In this document: positions 54,805 to 63,867 of the stretch, piece after piece
Layout: every line of letters starts with the position of its first letter
Numbering within the stretch: the first letter of the stretch is position 1
NCBI GenBank assembly: GCA_021815365.1
Contig: JAKAGZ010000002.1
Coordinates: 1-64,000, forward strand
Source: Bacteroidota bacterium
GTDB taxonomy: Bacteria > Bacteroidota > Ignavibacteria > Ignavibacteriales > Ignavibacteriaceae
Direction: 5' to 3'
DNA: 64,000 bases
Notes under the pieces: generated by a model
Seen by the model: the letters and a program-made list of their open reading frames with translations, nothing else
The model's database searches: none
What the model was told of the DNA's origin: nothing
Position numbers and translations under genes: made by a program

Positions 54805-56343
54805 TCAATGCTTCCACAACTCTCTGTCAAGACTTCTGTACTGGATTGCCTCACTAATATGCTGAGACAAAATATTTTCGGAGCTATCCAGGTCGGCAAT
54901 TGTGCGGCTTACTTTCAATATCCTGTCATAAGCTCTTGCTGAAAGACCAAGTTTTGTCATCGCCATTTTCAGCAGTTCTGCTCCTGCTGAATCAAGTTTG
55001 CAATACTGTCTCACTTCCTTAGAGCCCATATCGCCGTTATTATAAATATGTTTTACATCTTTAAATCTTTCAAGCTGAATTTTTCTTGCAGTGATAACTC
55101 TCTGTCTTATCTGTTCTGACTTCTCGCTCTTTGTTTCAGCAGAAAGTTCTTTGTATCTTACCGCGGGAACTTCGATGTGTATATCTATCCTATCGAGCAA
55201 TGGTCCTGAAATTCTTGACATATATTTCTGTATCTGCTGGGGTGCGCAGGTACATTCTTTGTTTGGATCGGTGAAAAATCCGCATGGGCATGGATTCATA
55301 GCCGCGGCAAGCATGAAGTTTGCAGGAAATTCCAACGAGAGCTTCGATCTGCTAACTGTTACTCTTGAATCTTCAAGAGGCTGACGCATAACTTCAAGAA
55401 CATTTTTTTTAAATTCAGGAAGCTCATCTAAAAACAAAACGCCGTGATGTGCATACGAAACCTCGCCCGGTCTTGGGAATGAGCCGCCGCCAACCAAAGC
55501 AGCATCGGACACAGTATGGTGCGGACTCCTGAACGGTCTCTCAGTAATCAGGGGATGATCTTTCGGAATAATGCCTGCAACAGAATGTATCTTTGTGGTT
55601 TCAAGCGCTTCGTCAAAAGTCATTGGCGGCAGAATCGAAGGGATCCTTTTTGCAAGCATAGTCTTTCCGCTTCCCGGCGGACCGATCATAATAATATTAT
55701 GCGAACCGGCGGCAGCAACTTCCAAAGCCCTCTTTACATTCTCCTGTCCTTTCACGTCAGAGAAATCCAGATGGTAGGAATTAATTTTTGAAAAAAGTTC
55801 TTCTTTATTAGTAAACGTTTTTTCTTTTTTAATATCGCCATTTAAGAACTTTACAACTTCTGTAAGATCTTCCATTCCATAAACATCAACACCGTCCACT
55901 ATTGAAGCTTCATAAGCCGATTCTTTCGGCAGTATAATATTTTTTATCCCTTTCCTTTTTGCTTCAACAGAAATTGGCAGCGCTCCTTTTACAGGACGAA
56001 GCATACCATCGAGGGAAAGTTCACCGAGGAAAAGTGAATTGTCAAGCAATGCCAGATCAATAGTTTCAGTCGCAGCAAGTATCCCTACAGCGATCGGCAG
56101 ATCGAATGAGCTGCCTTCTTTTTTTATATCGGCAGGTGCAAGATTAATAGTTATTTTTTTTAGTGGGAAATCATAGCCGCTGTTCTTTATTGCAGCAGTC
56201 ACACGCTCGCGGCTTTCTTTAACAGCATTGTCCGGCAGACCAACAATTATAAAACCAGGGACGTATTTTTCTACGTGGGTTTCTACTTCTACAAGATAAG
56301 CATCAATACCAACAGTGGAACTTGAAAAAATTTTAGAAAGCAT
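54805..56343 (-). CDS. YifB/ComM-family AAA+ ATPase (Mg-chelatase-like)
   Basis: A 512-residue protein with an N-terminal S5/ChlI-like domain ('[20 protein letters not shown]'), a AAA+ core with Walker [14 protein letters not shown] (about 218), Walker B 'LFLDELPEF' and sensor region '[17 protein letters not shown]', plus a Cys-rich insert ('[15 protein letters not shown]'). Homologue ComM drives branch migration during natural transformation, so a role in DNA recombination is plausible. It ends the nuo-containing gene row. Confidence 0.92.
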   Translation of the reverse strand: MLSKIFSSSTVGIDAYLVEVETHVEKYVPGFIIVGLPDNAVKESRERVTAAIKNSGYDFPLKKITINLAPADIKKEGSSFDLPIAVGILAATETIDLALLDNSLFLGELSLDGMLRPVKGALPISVEAKRKGIKNIILPKESAYEASIVDGVDVYGMEDLTEVVKFLNGDIKKEKTFTNKEELFSKINSYHLDFSDVKGQENVKRALEVAAAGSHNIIMIGPPGSGKTMLAKRIPSILPPMTFDEALETTKIHSVAGIIPKDHPLITERPFRSPHHTVSDAALVGGGSFPRPGEVSYAHHGVLFLDELPEFKKNVLEVMRQPLEDSRVTVSRSKLSLEFPANFMLAAAMNPCPCGFFTDPNKECTCAPQQIQKYMSRISGPLLDRIDIHIEVPAVRYKELSAETKSEKSEQIRQRVITARKIQLERFKDVKHIYNNGDMGSKEVRQYCKLDSAGAELLKMAMTKLGLSARAYDRILKVSRTIADLDSSENILSQHISEAIQYRSLDRELWKH

Positions 56344-56421
56344 CTTTCCCCTTTTTATTATTTTAGGGTTGTTATTAAAATAACAGATTCACCTCTAAAT
56401 GTAAATTCCTGCTGTAATTTT

Positions 56422-56916
56422 TTATTTATAGCTTCTTAAAAATTCTATCCTGTCTTTTAGCTGATGAACAGGAACAAGAAGTTTATCTTTTCCATAAATT
56501 GCATCTTCCCTGCTGGTAAAAGCCAGCTCGTAATCTTTACTCATCACAATTGCTTCTTCGGGGCAAACTTCCTCGCAGAAGCCGCAGAAGATGCAGCGTA
56601 TCATATTTATTTCAAATTTTTCGGGGTACCTTTCTTTTTCTCTTTGAGTTTCAGCAGCCTGAACCTCAATTGCCAGTGCGGGACAAACTCTTGAACATAA
56701 CCCACACGCAACACATCTTTCTTCTCCGTTTTCTTCCTGAACCAAAACCGGTCTGCCCCTGTATGAACCGCCCGGAATAAATTTCTCTTCAGGATATTGC
56801 ATTGTAAATTTCGGCTTGAGCATGTTCTTCAGCGTAAGCAACAATCCCTTTATAATTTCAGGAATGTAAATTCTCTCCAGAAATGTAAGATCTTTTTTTC
56901 TTCTCTTGTCAGCCAT
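56422..56916 (-). CDS. nuoI: NADH-quinone oxidoreductase subunit I
   Basis: A 164-residue ferredoxin-like subunit carrying two [4Fe-4S] clusters (N6a/N6b) between the NADH arm and the quinone site. Motifs are CVACGLCSRVCP (about 70-81) and CIFCGFCEEVCPEEA (about 108-122). ATG 56916 is preferred to the TTG codon just upstream. Genes nuoJ-N, which normally follow, are absent; a yifB-type gene comes next. Confidence 0.94.
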   Translation of the reverse strand: MADKRRKKDLTFLERIYIPEIIKGLLLTLKNMLKPKFTMQYPEEKFIPGGSYRGRPVLVQEENGEERCVACGLCSRVCPALAIEVQAAETQREKERYPEKFEINMIRCIFCGFCEEVCPEEAIVMSKDYELAFTSREDAIYGKDKLLVPVHQLKDRIEFLRSYK

Positions 56917-56949
56917 CAACTCACCATTCTAATTTCTTCAATACTAATA

Positions 56950-57014
56950 CTTGAACTTACACTTAAACTTTAACTTAACTCTGGTTCAAGTGTAAGTTTA
57001 GGTTTAAGTTAAAG
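56950..57014. repeat. Low-complexity AAGTTTAAG-type inverted repeat
   Basis: The gap between nuoH and nuoI is filled with AAGTTTAAG/AAGTGTAAG/AAGTTCAAG-like units first on one strand (56950-56978) and then on the other (56985-57014), giving an imperfect inverted repeat. A related stretch is at 62556-62577. Confidence 0.5.
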
Positions 57015-57037
57015 CAATTCAAAAATATTATCTTTAT

Positions 57038-58069
57038 TTATATTTTAAAAATCATTATTAATCCTGCTACCCAGACTATATTCAGAAGGGATAACGGGAA
57101 CATTACTTTCCAGCCAAGATTCATCAACTGGTCGTACCTGAATCTTGGTAAACTCCATCTTACCCAGATGAAGAAGAACAAGAGTAATGCTTCTTTAAAT
57201 AAAAACGTTAACACAGAAATTGCAACATACCATCCATAAGGCAGACCAAAAGTTTCGAGATATGGAAATTGCCACCCGCCCAGGTAGAGAGTTACTATCA
57301 ATGCTGAGGCGATTATCATATTGGCATATTCAGCAAGAAAAAATCCTGCAAACTTCATGCTGCTGTATTCTGTATGAAAGCCGCCGACGAGTTCAGGTTC
57401 AGCTTCTGGAAGATCAAAAGGTAAACGGTTTGTCTCGGCAAAAGCAGAAACAAGAAATGTTATAAAGCCTATCGGCTGCAGAATTGCATTCCACATCCAG
57501 CCGGATTGTGATGCAACTATTGCTTCCGGTCTTAAAGACTGAGATAAAAGTAAAACGCCGCCGATTGAAAATCCCATTGAGATTTCATAAGAGATCATCT
57601 GTGCTGAGGATCTTATTCCGCCGAGCAGTGAATATTTGCTGCCCGATGACCATCCCGCAAATGTTATCGCATAAACACCAAGTGATGTAAGAGCAAGCAC
57701 ATAAAGTATTCCCACATTAATATCGGCAACTACAAGTGGAATTGTGTAACCAAAAATTTTGAGATCAGGTCCGAACGGAATTACAGCATAGGTTGTGAAT
57801 GCAACAAAGAGTGCAAGCAAAGGCGCAAGTGTATGAATTGGTTTGTTCGCCTGGTTTGGTACTATATCTTCTTTCAACAAGAGTTTCAACACATCAGCAA
57901 AAGGCTGCAGCAATCCCTTCCAGCCAACTCGGTTAGGTCCCAGTCTGTTTTGTGCCCAGGCACTTATTTTTCTTTCAAAATAAACCAGGTAGGACACTGT
58001 GATAAGCATCACGTGAACAATTATCAGAATTTTGATGAGGCTAAATATTATTGTTTCCCAAATGCTCAT
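57038..58069 (-). CDS. nuoH: NADH-quinone oxidoreductase subunit H
   Basis: A 343-residue membrane subunit with about eight helices that forms the quinone tunnel entry. 'ERKISAWAQNRLGPNRVGWK', 'LLKEDIVPNQANKPIHTLAP', 'AETNRLPFDLPEAEPELVGG' and 'FLFKEALLLFFFIWVRWSLP' are diagnostic, including the acidic quinone-loop residues. It starts 18 bases after nuoG. Confidence 0.96.
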   Translation of the reverse strand: MSIWETIIFSLIKILIIVHVMLITVSYLVYFERKISAWAQNRLGPNRVGWKGLLQPFADVLKLLLKEDIVPNQANKPIHTLAPLLALFVAFTTYAVIPFGPDLKIFGYTIPLVVADINVGILYVLALTSLGVYAITFAGWSSGSKYSLLGGIRSSAQMISYEISMGFSIGGVLLLSQSLRPEAIVASQSGWMWNAILQPIGFITFLVSAFAETNRLPFDLPEAEPELVGGFHTEYSSMKFAGFFLAEYANMIIASALIVTLYLGGWQFPYLETFGLPYGWYVAISVLTFLFKEALLLFFFIWVRWSLPRFRYDQLMNLGWKVMFPLSLLNIVWVAGLIMIFKI

Positions 58070-58087
58070 ATTATATCAAACTCCGTT

Positions 58088-59776
58088 TTAGGCTTTTTCG
58101 GCAACATCAATTTTTAACATTATACCTTTCTCTCCAATCTTATCGTAATCCAGTCCTTTAAAGGCATCAATTTTTTTTGACATGATCTCAAAAATGTCCT
58201 CTGCCATATTTGCCTGTGCCTGGCGAATTAATTTATAACCAGCGGCAGCAGAGAGACTCAAAATAATTTTCCATGTCGGGCGTACATCACGCTTATTGCC
58301 CTTTGCCCATCTGTCGAACCGTGTTCCGAATTTATCAAGCCTGCTCATTGCCATTCCATCCAGACTCCTGTCCTGCTCAAGAGTTGCTACAGCAGGCATT
58401 AATCTCTGAATTCTTCCCTGAAAATTTACCATCGTTCCGTTCTTCTCAGCATAAGCAGCTGCAGGAAAAACTATATCAGCTAAAGTTGTGGTCTTGTTAA
58501 AATTGCTTGAGTGAACAATAAACAAGTTCAGCTTTGCCAAAGTATTTTCCAATTCAGGGTTAGCTGAAAGAATATCATCTTCAATCAGATAGAGAGCTTT
58601 AATTTTACCTTCGTTTATACTATTAATAATACCATCGAAATTTAAACCTCCTGCTGCAGGTGTTACACCAACAAGTTCAGCTCCCATTGTATTTGGAGTA
58701 ATGTCGTTCTTCCTGAGAATTTCGTCACCGAAGTTTGAATCCGAGTGACGCATAAAATCAATGTGCCTTGAACCAATCACATTAAGTGCAAATTCACGTA
58801 ACATATAATTATCTTCACAGCTTGCAAAAGCTGAACCGATAAAAGCAATTTCATTTTTGTTGAATTGCTTTAATTCTGATGCCGCAGCTGCGAAGGCTTC
58901 ATCCCAGCCGACCTTTGCCAAACTTCCTTCTCTTCTTAAATAAGGTCCGTCAACCCTGTCATCAGCATTTACAAATTTAAATGTATTCAATCTTCCGTGA
59001 TCGCACATCCAGTAGCTGTTAACTTCATCGTTCTGCCTCGGTGTTATTCTCAGGATTTCATTATTCCTCACCCACAATTCAATATTGCAGCCGCGTGAAC
59101 AACCCTGACAAATAGTTTTATTTGCCGACATATCCCACACCCTTGCCTTGAAACGGAAATCCCTGTTTGTTAATGCACCAACCGGGCAAATGTCTACAAC
59201 ATTCATTGCATAAGGATTCTCAAGCTGCCTGCCGGGATAAGTAACAATTGTAACCCTGTCTCCTCTTTTAACGAAAGTTAGTTCGGGTGCGCCGGCAATT
59301 TCATCGCAGAAGCGTATGCAGCGTGAGCAGGAAATGCACCTGTCACCATCAAACATTATGTTAGGTCCGAGAGGAACTCTTTTATCTTTATGAGTTTTTT
59401 CTTCAACAAATCTGCTTTCGCCAACTCCGTGAGCATAAGCATAATCCTGAAGCTTGCATTCTCCGGCTTCATCACATATCGGGCAGTCAAGCGGATGATT
59501 GATAAGCAGAAATTCCATCACTGCATTTCTTGCAGCAAGTGCTTTCTCTGAAGCAGTGTGAACGATCATTCCTTCTGCTGCAAGTGTTGAACATGCAATA
59601 ACAAGCTTTGGCATTTTTTCTACTTCAACGAGACAAACCCTGCAATTTCCTGAAACGGATAAGCTCGGATGCCAGCAAAAATGCGGAATTGTGTTCCCCG
59701 CTTCTTTTGCTGCTTCAATAATCGTCTGCCCTTGTTTAAACTCTATTTCTTTTCCATCAACTACTAATTTAGGCAT
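58088..59776 (-). CDS. nuoG: NADH-quinone oxidoreductase subunit G (short form)
   Basis: A 562-residue iron-sulfur subunit. The [2Fe-2S] ligands lie in 'HFCWHPSLSVSGNCRVC' and 'ACST'; the His/Cys-ligated cluster in HPLDCPICDEAGEC; two [4Fe-4S] sites in CISCSRCIRFC and DICPVGAL. A molybdopterin-type domain follows from about 220 ('CQGCSRGCNIELWVRNNEIL'), with a possible extra cluster. The C-terminal part is shorter than in ~900-residue NuoG. nuoE and nuoF are not adjacent; an M16 peptidase gene precedes it by 18 bases. Confidence 0.93.
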   Translation of the reverse strand: MPKLVVDGKEIEFKQGQTIIEAAKEAGNTIPHFCWHPSLSVSGNCRVCLVEVEKMPKLVIACSTLAAEGMIVHTASEKALAARNAVMEFLLINHPLDCPICDEAGECKLQDYAYAHGVGESRFVEEKTHKDKRVPLGPNIMFDGDRCISCSRCIRFCDEIAGAPELTFVKRGDRVTIVTYPGRQLENPYAMNVVDICPVGALTNRDFRFKARVWDMSANKTICQGCSRGCNIELWVRNNEILRITPRQNDEVNSYWMCDHGRLNTFKFVNADDRVDGPYLRREGSLAKVGWDEAFAAAASELKQFNKNEIAFIGSAFASCEDNYMLREFALNVIGSRHIDFMRHSDSNFGDEILRKNDITPNTMGAELVGVTPAAGGLNFDGIINSINEGKIKALYLIEDDILSANPELENTLAKLNLFIVHSSNFNKTTTLADIVFPAAAYAEKNGTMVNFQGRIQRLMPAVATLEQDRSLDGMAMSRLDKFGTRFDRWAKGNKRDVRPTWKIILSLSAAAGYKLIRQAQANMAEDIFEIMSKKIDAFKGLDYDKIGEKGIMLKIDVAEKA

Positions 59777-59794
59777 AATATACTCTTCTTTAAC

Positions 59795-61045
59795 TCACGC
59801 TACTTTTTTTAATTGTTTATTTGGATATCTTAAAAAAATTCTTGTAAGATCCTTTTCCTGCAGATATTCATTTGCAAGATTTAAAATATCATCAGCAGTA
59901 ATTAAATCAATCCTGTGAAGCAGTTCTTCAACAGTTATGATCCTGTTATAATAGATAATTGAGTTAGCCATTCTTATCATCCTGTTCGAAGTATTCTCTA
60001 GGGCAAGGATGGTTGAACCTTTTAAATATTCCTTCACCCGGTCTAATTCTTTCTGGCTGACTTTATTTTCGCGCAGCTTCTTAAATTCCCGCAGAATTAT
60101 ATTTACAACTTTTTCAACCTGCTTATCATTTGTTGAAAAATAAATCCCGAAAGCTGAAACGTCATTATAAGAATTGAGGAATGAATTTATCTGATATGCA
60201 ATGCCGAGCTTTTCCCTCACTGCCTGAAATAAGCGTGAGCTGCTTCCTTCACCAATAAGAATCGAAAGCAATTTAAGCCCGAGTCGTCGTTCATCATTGT
60301 AGCCGATTGCCGCCCTGCCTATTATAGAATGTACCTGCTGAATGTCTTTTTCAAGAACAAATTCAACAGGAGAACTTTTGAGGAATAATTTTCTTTTTAA
60401 GCGTGAAGCCTGTGACTTTTCCCTGAAATATTTCTCTGTTAATGACACCAGCTTCTCGTGTTCAACAGCACCGGAGGCTGCAATCAGTAAATTACCGTTA
60501 GTATACTTTTCATCGTGAAATCTGTGAAGCATTGATGTGTTAAAACTTCCCAGGTTCTTTTCTGTTCCAATAATCGGAAGGCTTAAGCTGTTCCCTGCGA
60601 AAAGGATTTCTTCAAACTTGTCAAAAATTAATTCTTCGGGGTTATCATTTATATCGTGCAGCTCATCGCACACAACACCGGCTTCTTTTTTAATATGGTT
60701 CTGTCTGAAGAGAGGATTTTGAACCATATCTGATATTACATTAAAAGTTCTTTCCAGGTTTTCCTGAAGTCCCCGTCCGTAAAAGCAGGTATTTTCTTTG
60801 CCGGTAAAAGCATTGAGATAACCACCGTAAGCTTCAATATCTTCCGATATTTTTTTTGCGGATCTTTTCTTTGTTCCCTTAAAGACCATGTGTTCTATAA
60901 AATGTGAGATGCCGTTGTTGGATTCGTTTTCGTCTCTGGTTCCAACATTGAACCAGAATCCAAGAGAAAAAGATTTTACGTATTGAATGGTTTCCGAGAC
61001 AAGTTTAATGCCACCCGGAAGTTCCGAAATTTTATAGCTGTTCAA
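59795..61045 (-). CDS. M16-family zinc peptidase
   Basis: A 416-residue insulinase/processing-peptidase-type enzyme. The inverted zinc motif HFIEH (about residues 48-52) and the downstream Glu region 'ENTCFYGRGLQENLERTFNV' are present, so it should be catalytically active. The C-terminal domain has 'GSSSRLFQAVREKLGIAYQI', typical of the family. No signal peptide is seen. Homologues are annotated as PqqL-like or YmxG-like peptidases. It lies directly upstream of nuoG and may share its transcript. Confidence 0.9.
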   Translation of the reverse strand: MNSYKISELPGGIKLVSETIQYVKSFSLGFWFNVGTRDENESNNGISHFIEHMVFKGTKKRSAKKISEDIEAYGGYLNAFTGKENTCFYGRGLQENLERTFNVISDMVQNPLFRQNHIKKEAGVVCDELHDINDNPEELIFDKFEEILFAGNSLSLPIIGTEKNLGSFNTSMLHRFHDEKYTNGNLLIAASGAVEHEKLVSLTEKYFREKSQASRLKRKLFLKSSPVEFVLEKDIQQVHSIIGRAAIGYNDERRLGLKLLSILIGEGSSSRLFQAVREKLGIAYQINSFLNSYNDVSAFGIYFSTNDKQVEKVVNIILREFKKLRENKVSQKELDRVKEYLKGSTILALENTSNRMIRMANSIIYYNRIITVEELLHRIDLITADDILNLANEYLQEKDLTRIFLRYPNKQLKKVA

Positions 61046-61118
61046 CTTTCTTTAATAACATTTCTGAATTATAAGGGCTTAAATATAGGCAAAGGCGTTT
61101 AGTCAATCAAGGCAGGGT

Positions 61119-61247
61119 GGTATAGAGGAAATATGGTATACGGTATAGGGTATAAGGGTAAAGTGAGAGATCGGAAAAATTTAAGAGGTGTTTATATCGC
61201 ACAAAAGTTTTGCGGTTTGTATCCCCTATACCATATACCTCTATACC
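61119..61247. repeat. Inverted repeat of GGTATAGAGG/TATAGGG units
   Basis: GGTATAGAGGAAATATGGTA then CGGTATAGGG (61119-61150) is matched in reverse complement by CCCCTATACCATATACCTCTATACC (61223-61247), with a 7-base CGGTATA unit extra in the left arm. The ~75-base centre contains no gene. It fills the alaA-like/M16 gap and may be a small palindromic element. Confidence 0.6.
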
Positions 61248-61256
61248 TTATTCCTT

Positions 61257-62480
61257 TTATACCTGCTTTACAGAAGCATATTCATTCTGGTATTTCTCAA
61301 AAAAGCCGCCGATTTTTTTATATGCTTTTTCAAGTATCTGTTCATTCGGTAAAAACACAACTCTAAAATGCTGCGTACCCCGAACCTGACCGAAACCGCT
61401 GCCCGGGACAACAACCACTCCTGTTTCTTTTATAAGCTCTGCTACAAAATGACTGTCCGGTTGTTCAATTTGAAGCTGCGGGAATGCGTAAAAAGCTCCT
61501 TCGGGTTTTACACACGAAATCCCGGGAACAGCATTTAACATTTCTACGGTTAAGTCTCTTCTCTTCTGAAGCTTCTTCATCGCCGCATCAAGATGGCTCT
61601 GATCACCCTCAAGCGATGGTTGTATCCCGTACTGCTCAGGGTGATTTGCAGACAGCCTTGCACGGAGAATTTTATTTACTGCTTCAATATATTTATTAAG
61701 ATTTTCTTTCCTGCCGCTGATAATTCCCCACCCAATTCTGAACCCCGGCACCATATAATTTTTTGAAAGTCCGCCAAACGTAATTACTGAAACATCTTTA
61801 TTTAAAGATGCAATCGAGATATGCTTTTTACCATCAAAAAGTAATTTGTCATAAATCTCATCTGAGAAAATTACAAGGTTATGTTTAAATGCAAGATCAA
61901 CTATCTGCTGAAGATTTTCTTTTGTATAGAGCGAGCCGGTTGGGTTGTTTGGATTTATCAGTATTATCGCTCTAGTTTTATCATTAATTTTATTTTTTAT
62001 ATCGCCGATGTCCGGCAGCCAGCCATTATCTTCGTTAAGATAATATGGGTTGCTCATCATCTGCAGCTTGCTTGAAATTGCAGTGTACAAGGGATAACCC
62101 GGTGTGGGAAGAAGTACATTTTCTCCCTCGTTAACAAGCGCAGTCAGACAAATATCAATTGCTTCGCTTGCACCGGTAGTAACAAAAATATCCAGCACAT
62201 TATCAATCCCTTTTCTTCCTGCTTCTCTTTCAATCGCTTCGATGGCGGGTTTTATTCCCGAGGAAGGCGCATAGCCGTTTTTATTTCCGAGCATTGCTTT
62301 ATACGTTGCGTCAACCAGATGTTTTGGCGGGGCAAAATCATAAATATTCGGATCGCCAATATTCAGGTACAACATTTCTTTTCCAGTCTTTGCAACTTCG
62401 TTAGCAAGAACAACAATATCTCTTACAGCATAAGTTATATTCTCAGTTCTTCCGGCTGGTTCAATCACGGGGGATTTCAT
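61257..62480 (-). CDS. PLP-dependent aminotransferase, AlaA-like
   Basis: A 407-residue fold-type I aminotransferase close to the alanine transaminase group: 'LYLNIGDPNIYDF', 'GASEAIDICLTALV' , 'INPNNPTGSLYTKE', 'FSDEIYDKLLF' and the PLP-lysine region TFGGLSKNYMVPGFRIGWG. It probably exchanges alanine/pyruvate with glutamate/2-oxoglutarate. ATG 62480 has GGAG 6 bases ahead and is preferred over a TTG four codons upstream. Confidence 0.88.
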   Translation of the reverse strand: MKSPVIEPAGRTENITYAVRDIVVLANEVAKTGKEMLYLNIGDPNIYDFAPPKHLVDATYKAMLGNKNGYAPSSGIKPAIEAIEREAGRKGIDNVLDIFVTTGASEAIDICLTALVNEGENVLLPTPGYPLYTAISSKLQMMSNPYYLNEDNGWLPDIGDIKNKINDKTRAIILINPNNPTGSLYTKENLQQIVDLAFKHNLVIFSDEIYDKLLFDGKKHISIASLNKDVSVITFGGLSKNYMVPGFRIGWGIISGRKENLNKYIEAVNKILRARLSANHPEQYGIQPSLEGDQSHLDAAMKKLQKRRDLTVEMLNAVPGISCVKPEGAFYAFPQLQIEQPDSHFVAELIKETGVVVVPGSGFGQVRGTQHFRVVFLPNEQILEKAYKKIGGFFEKYQNEYASVKQV

Positions 62481-62555
62481 TTCTGACTCCAATAGATTTT
62501 ACTTTTCTCTATCAAATATAATAAAATTTTGACTGGCTGTGGGAAAGGTGGAGGA

Positions 62556-62577
62556 GTGTAAGTTTAAGTTCAAGCTT
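62556..62577. repeat. Copy of the AAGTTTAAG-type low-complexity repeat
   Basis: GTGTAAGTTTAAGTTCAAGC here shares the GTGTAAGTTTA core with the repeat near 56990 and lies in the gap upstream of the aminotransferase gene. Confidence 0.4.
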
Positions 62578-62612
62578 ATGAGTATGCACTGATACAGAAA
62601 AGTTTACAAAGG

Positions 62613-63863
62613 CTATCTCATCAAAACCATCTTCTTCACCATCGTATAATTCCCCGCAGTCAGGCGATAAAAATATATCCCGCTTGATAAATTGCTTCCG
62701 TCAAATTTTACCTTATAGCTCCCTGCGGGTTTTTCTTCATTCACCAGCATTGCAACTTCCCTTCCTAAAACATCATATACCTTTAGCGTTACAAATCCGA
62801 AATCTGGAATCCAAAATCCGATATTTGTAAAGGGGTTGAACGGATTAGGATAGTTTTGATTTAAACTAAAATGGTTTAAAAAAATGTTTGATAAGTCTAG
62901 TTTTGTTGGCAAGCTAATCATTTCTGTGAGTGGTCTTATCCATAACCCTGAGCCAATAGTGCCAGCAATCAAATTTGTATCAGCTATAATTAAGCTACGA
63001 ATATCTATGCTTGGTAAGCCAGTATTAACCGATTCCCATGTTTTACCATCGTTTGTGGAAAGGAAAATGCCCTTTTGTGTCCCTGCAAATAAATTTTTCC
63101 CGTAAACATTCATCTTCCATATATATTGATTAGTTAATCCTTTATTTACCGCATCCCATGTATTACCACTATCTAATGATGTATAAACACCACTCCCTAA
63201 TGTGCCTGCAAATAATTTAGAATCTATATTTGCAAAACAAAAAGCTATCTGAGGTAGTTTGCCTTTTGATAGCCAATTATCGTTCTCATAATCAAATTGA
63301 TATACACCTTTTTCAGTAAATCCTGCATATATCTTAAAATTGAATTTAATAAAAGACCAACCAGAGATGCCATAAGGTGTAGTATTATTCCAAGTTTTTC
63401 CATAATCTTTGCTTATGTAAACTCCCATAGATGATATATCACCACCAATACCAGCAAAGAATATTGAATCGCTTATAAAAGTATATTCTGCATCGTATAA
63501 TCCAATATTTATCCAATTTGAATCATTTTTTGCTCTATAATAAGCATTGTTCGGAGTACCAAGAAGTATGATTTTTCCACTTGAATAGATGGAGGTAACA
63601 AAAGGGGTTGATAAACCTTTGTTGTCTTCTTGCCAATTATATCCCCCGTCTATTGATTTTAATATTCCATATCCAGATGTACCTGCATATAAAATTCCAT
63701 TTTCTACTGTAAAACAGTTAACTGTGTCAGCAGGGAAATTTGGTATTTTTTTCCATTGAGCATTTGTTGAAGTGAAAATGAAAAAAGTAATACTTAATGT
63801 GAGAAAGGATAATAAATGAATTTCTTTTGATCCGACAAACACTAGCGCCTCCTTCTTATGCAT
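62613..63863 (-). CDS. T9SS-sorted exported beta-propeller (BNR/sortilin-like) protein
   Basis: A 416-residue protein with a signal peptide (about 1-36, ending 'STNAQ'), six or so repeats of the form 'LYAGT..GI..S.DGG..W' (about 50-310) as in BNR/sortilin-type propellers, and a C-terminal T9SS signal beginning LNQNYPNPFNPF (about 335) and ending 'MVKKMVLMR'. It is probably secreted or attached at the surface; no enzyme site is evident. The next gene upstream (at the right edge) has the same type of tail. Confidence 0.85.
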   Translation of the reverse strand: MHKKEALVFVGSKEIHLLSFLTLSITFFIFTSTNAQWKKIPNFPADTVNCFTVENGILYAGTSGYGILKSIDGGYNWQEDNKGLSTPFVTSIYSSGKIILLGTPNNAYYRAKNDSNWINIGLYDAEYTFISDSIFFAGIGGDISSMGVYISKDYGKTWNNTTPYGISGWSFIKFNFKIYAGFTEKGVYQFDYENDNWLSKGKLPQIAFCFANIDSKLFAGTLGSGVYTSLDSGNTWDAVNKGLTNQYIWKMNVYGKNLFAGTQKGIFLSTNDGKTWESVNTGLPSIDIRSLIIADTNLIAGTIGSGLWIRPLTEMISLPTKLDLSNIFLNHFSLNQNYPNPFNPFTNIGFWIPDFGFVTLKVYDVLGREVAMLVNEEKPAGSYKVKFDGSNLSSGIYFYRLTAGNYTMVKKMVLMR

Positions 63864-63867
63864 TGAC

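Noticed and set aside
61119-61247. Possible CRISPR array
   Set aside because: The repeated units are short, unequal and arranged as an inverted repeat without regular spacers.
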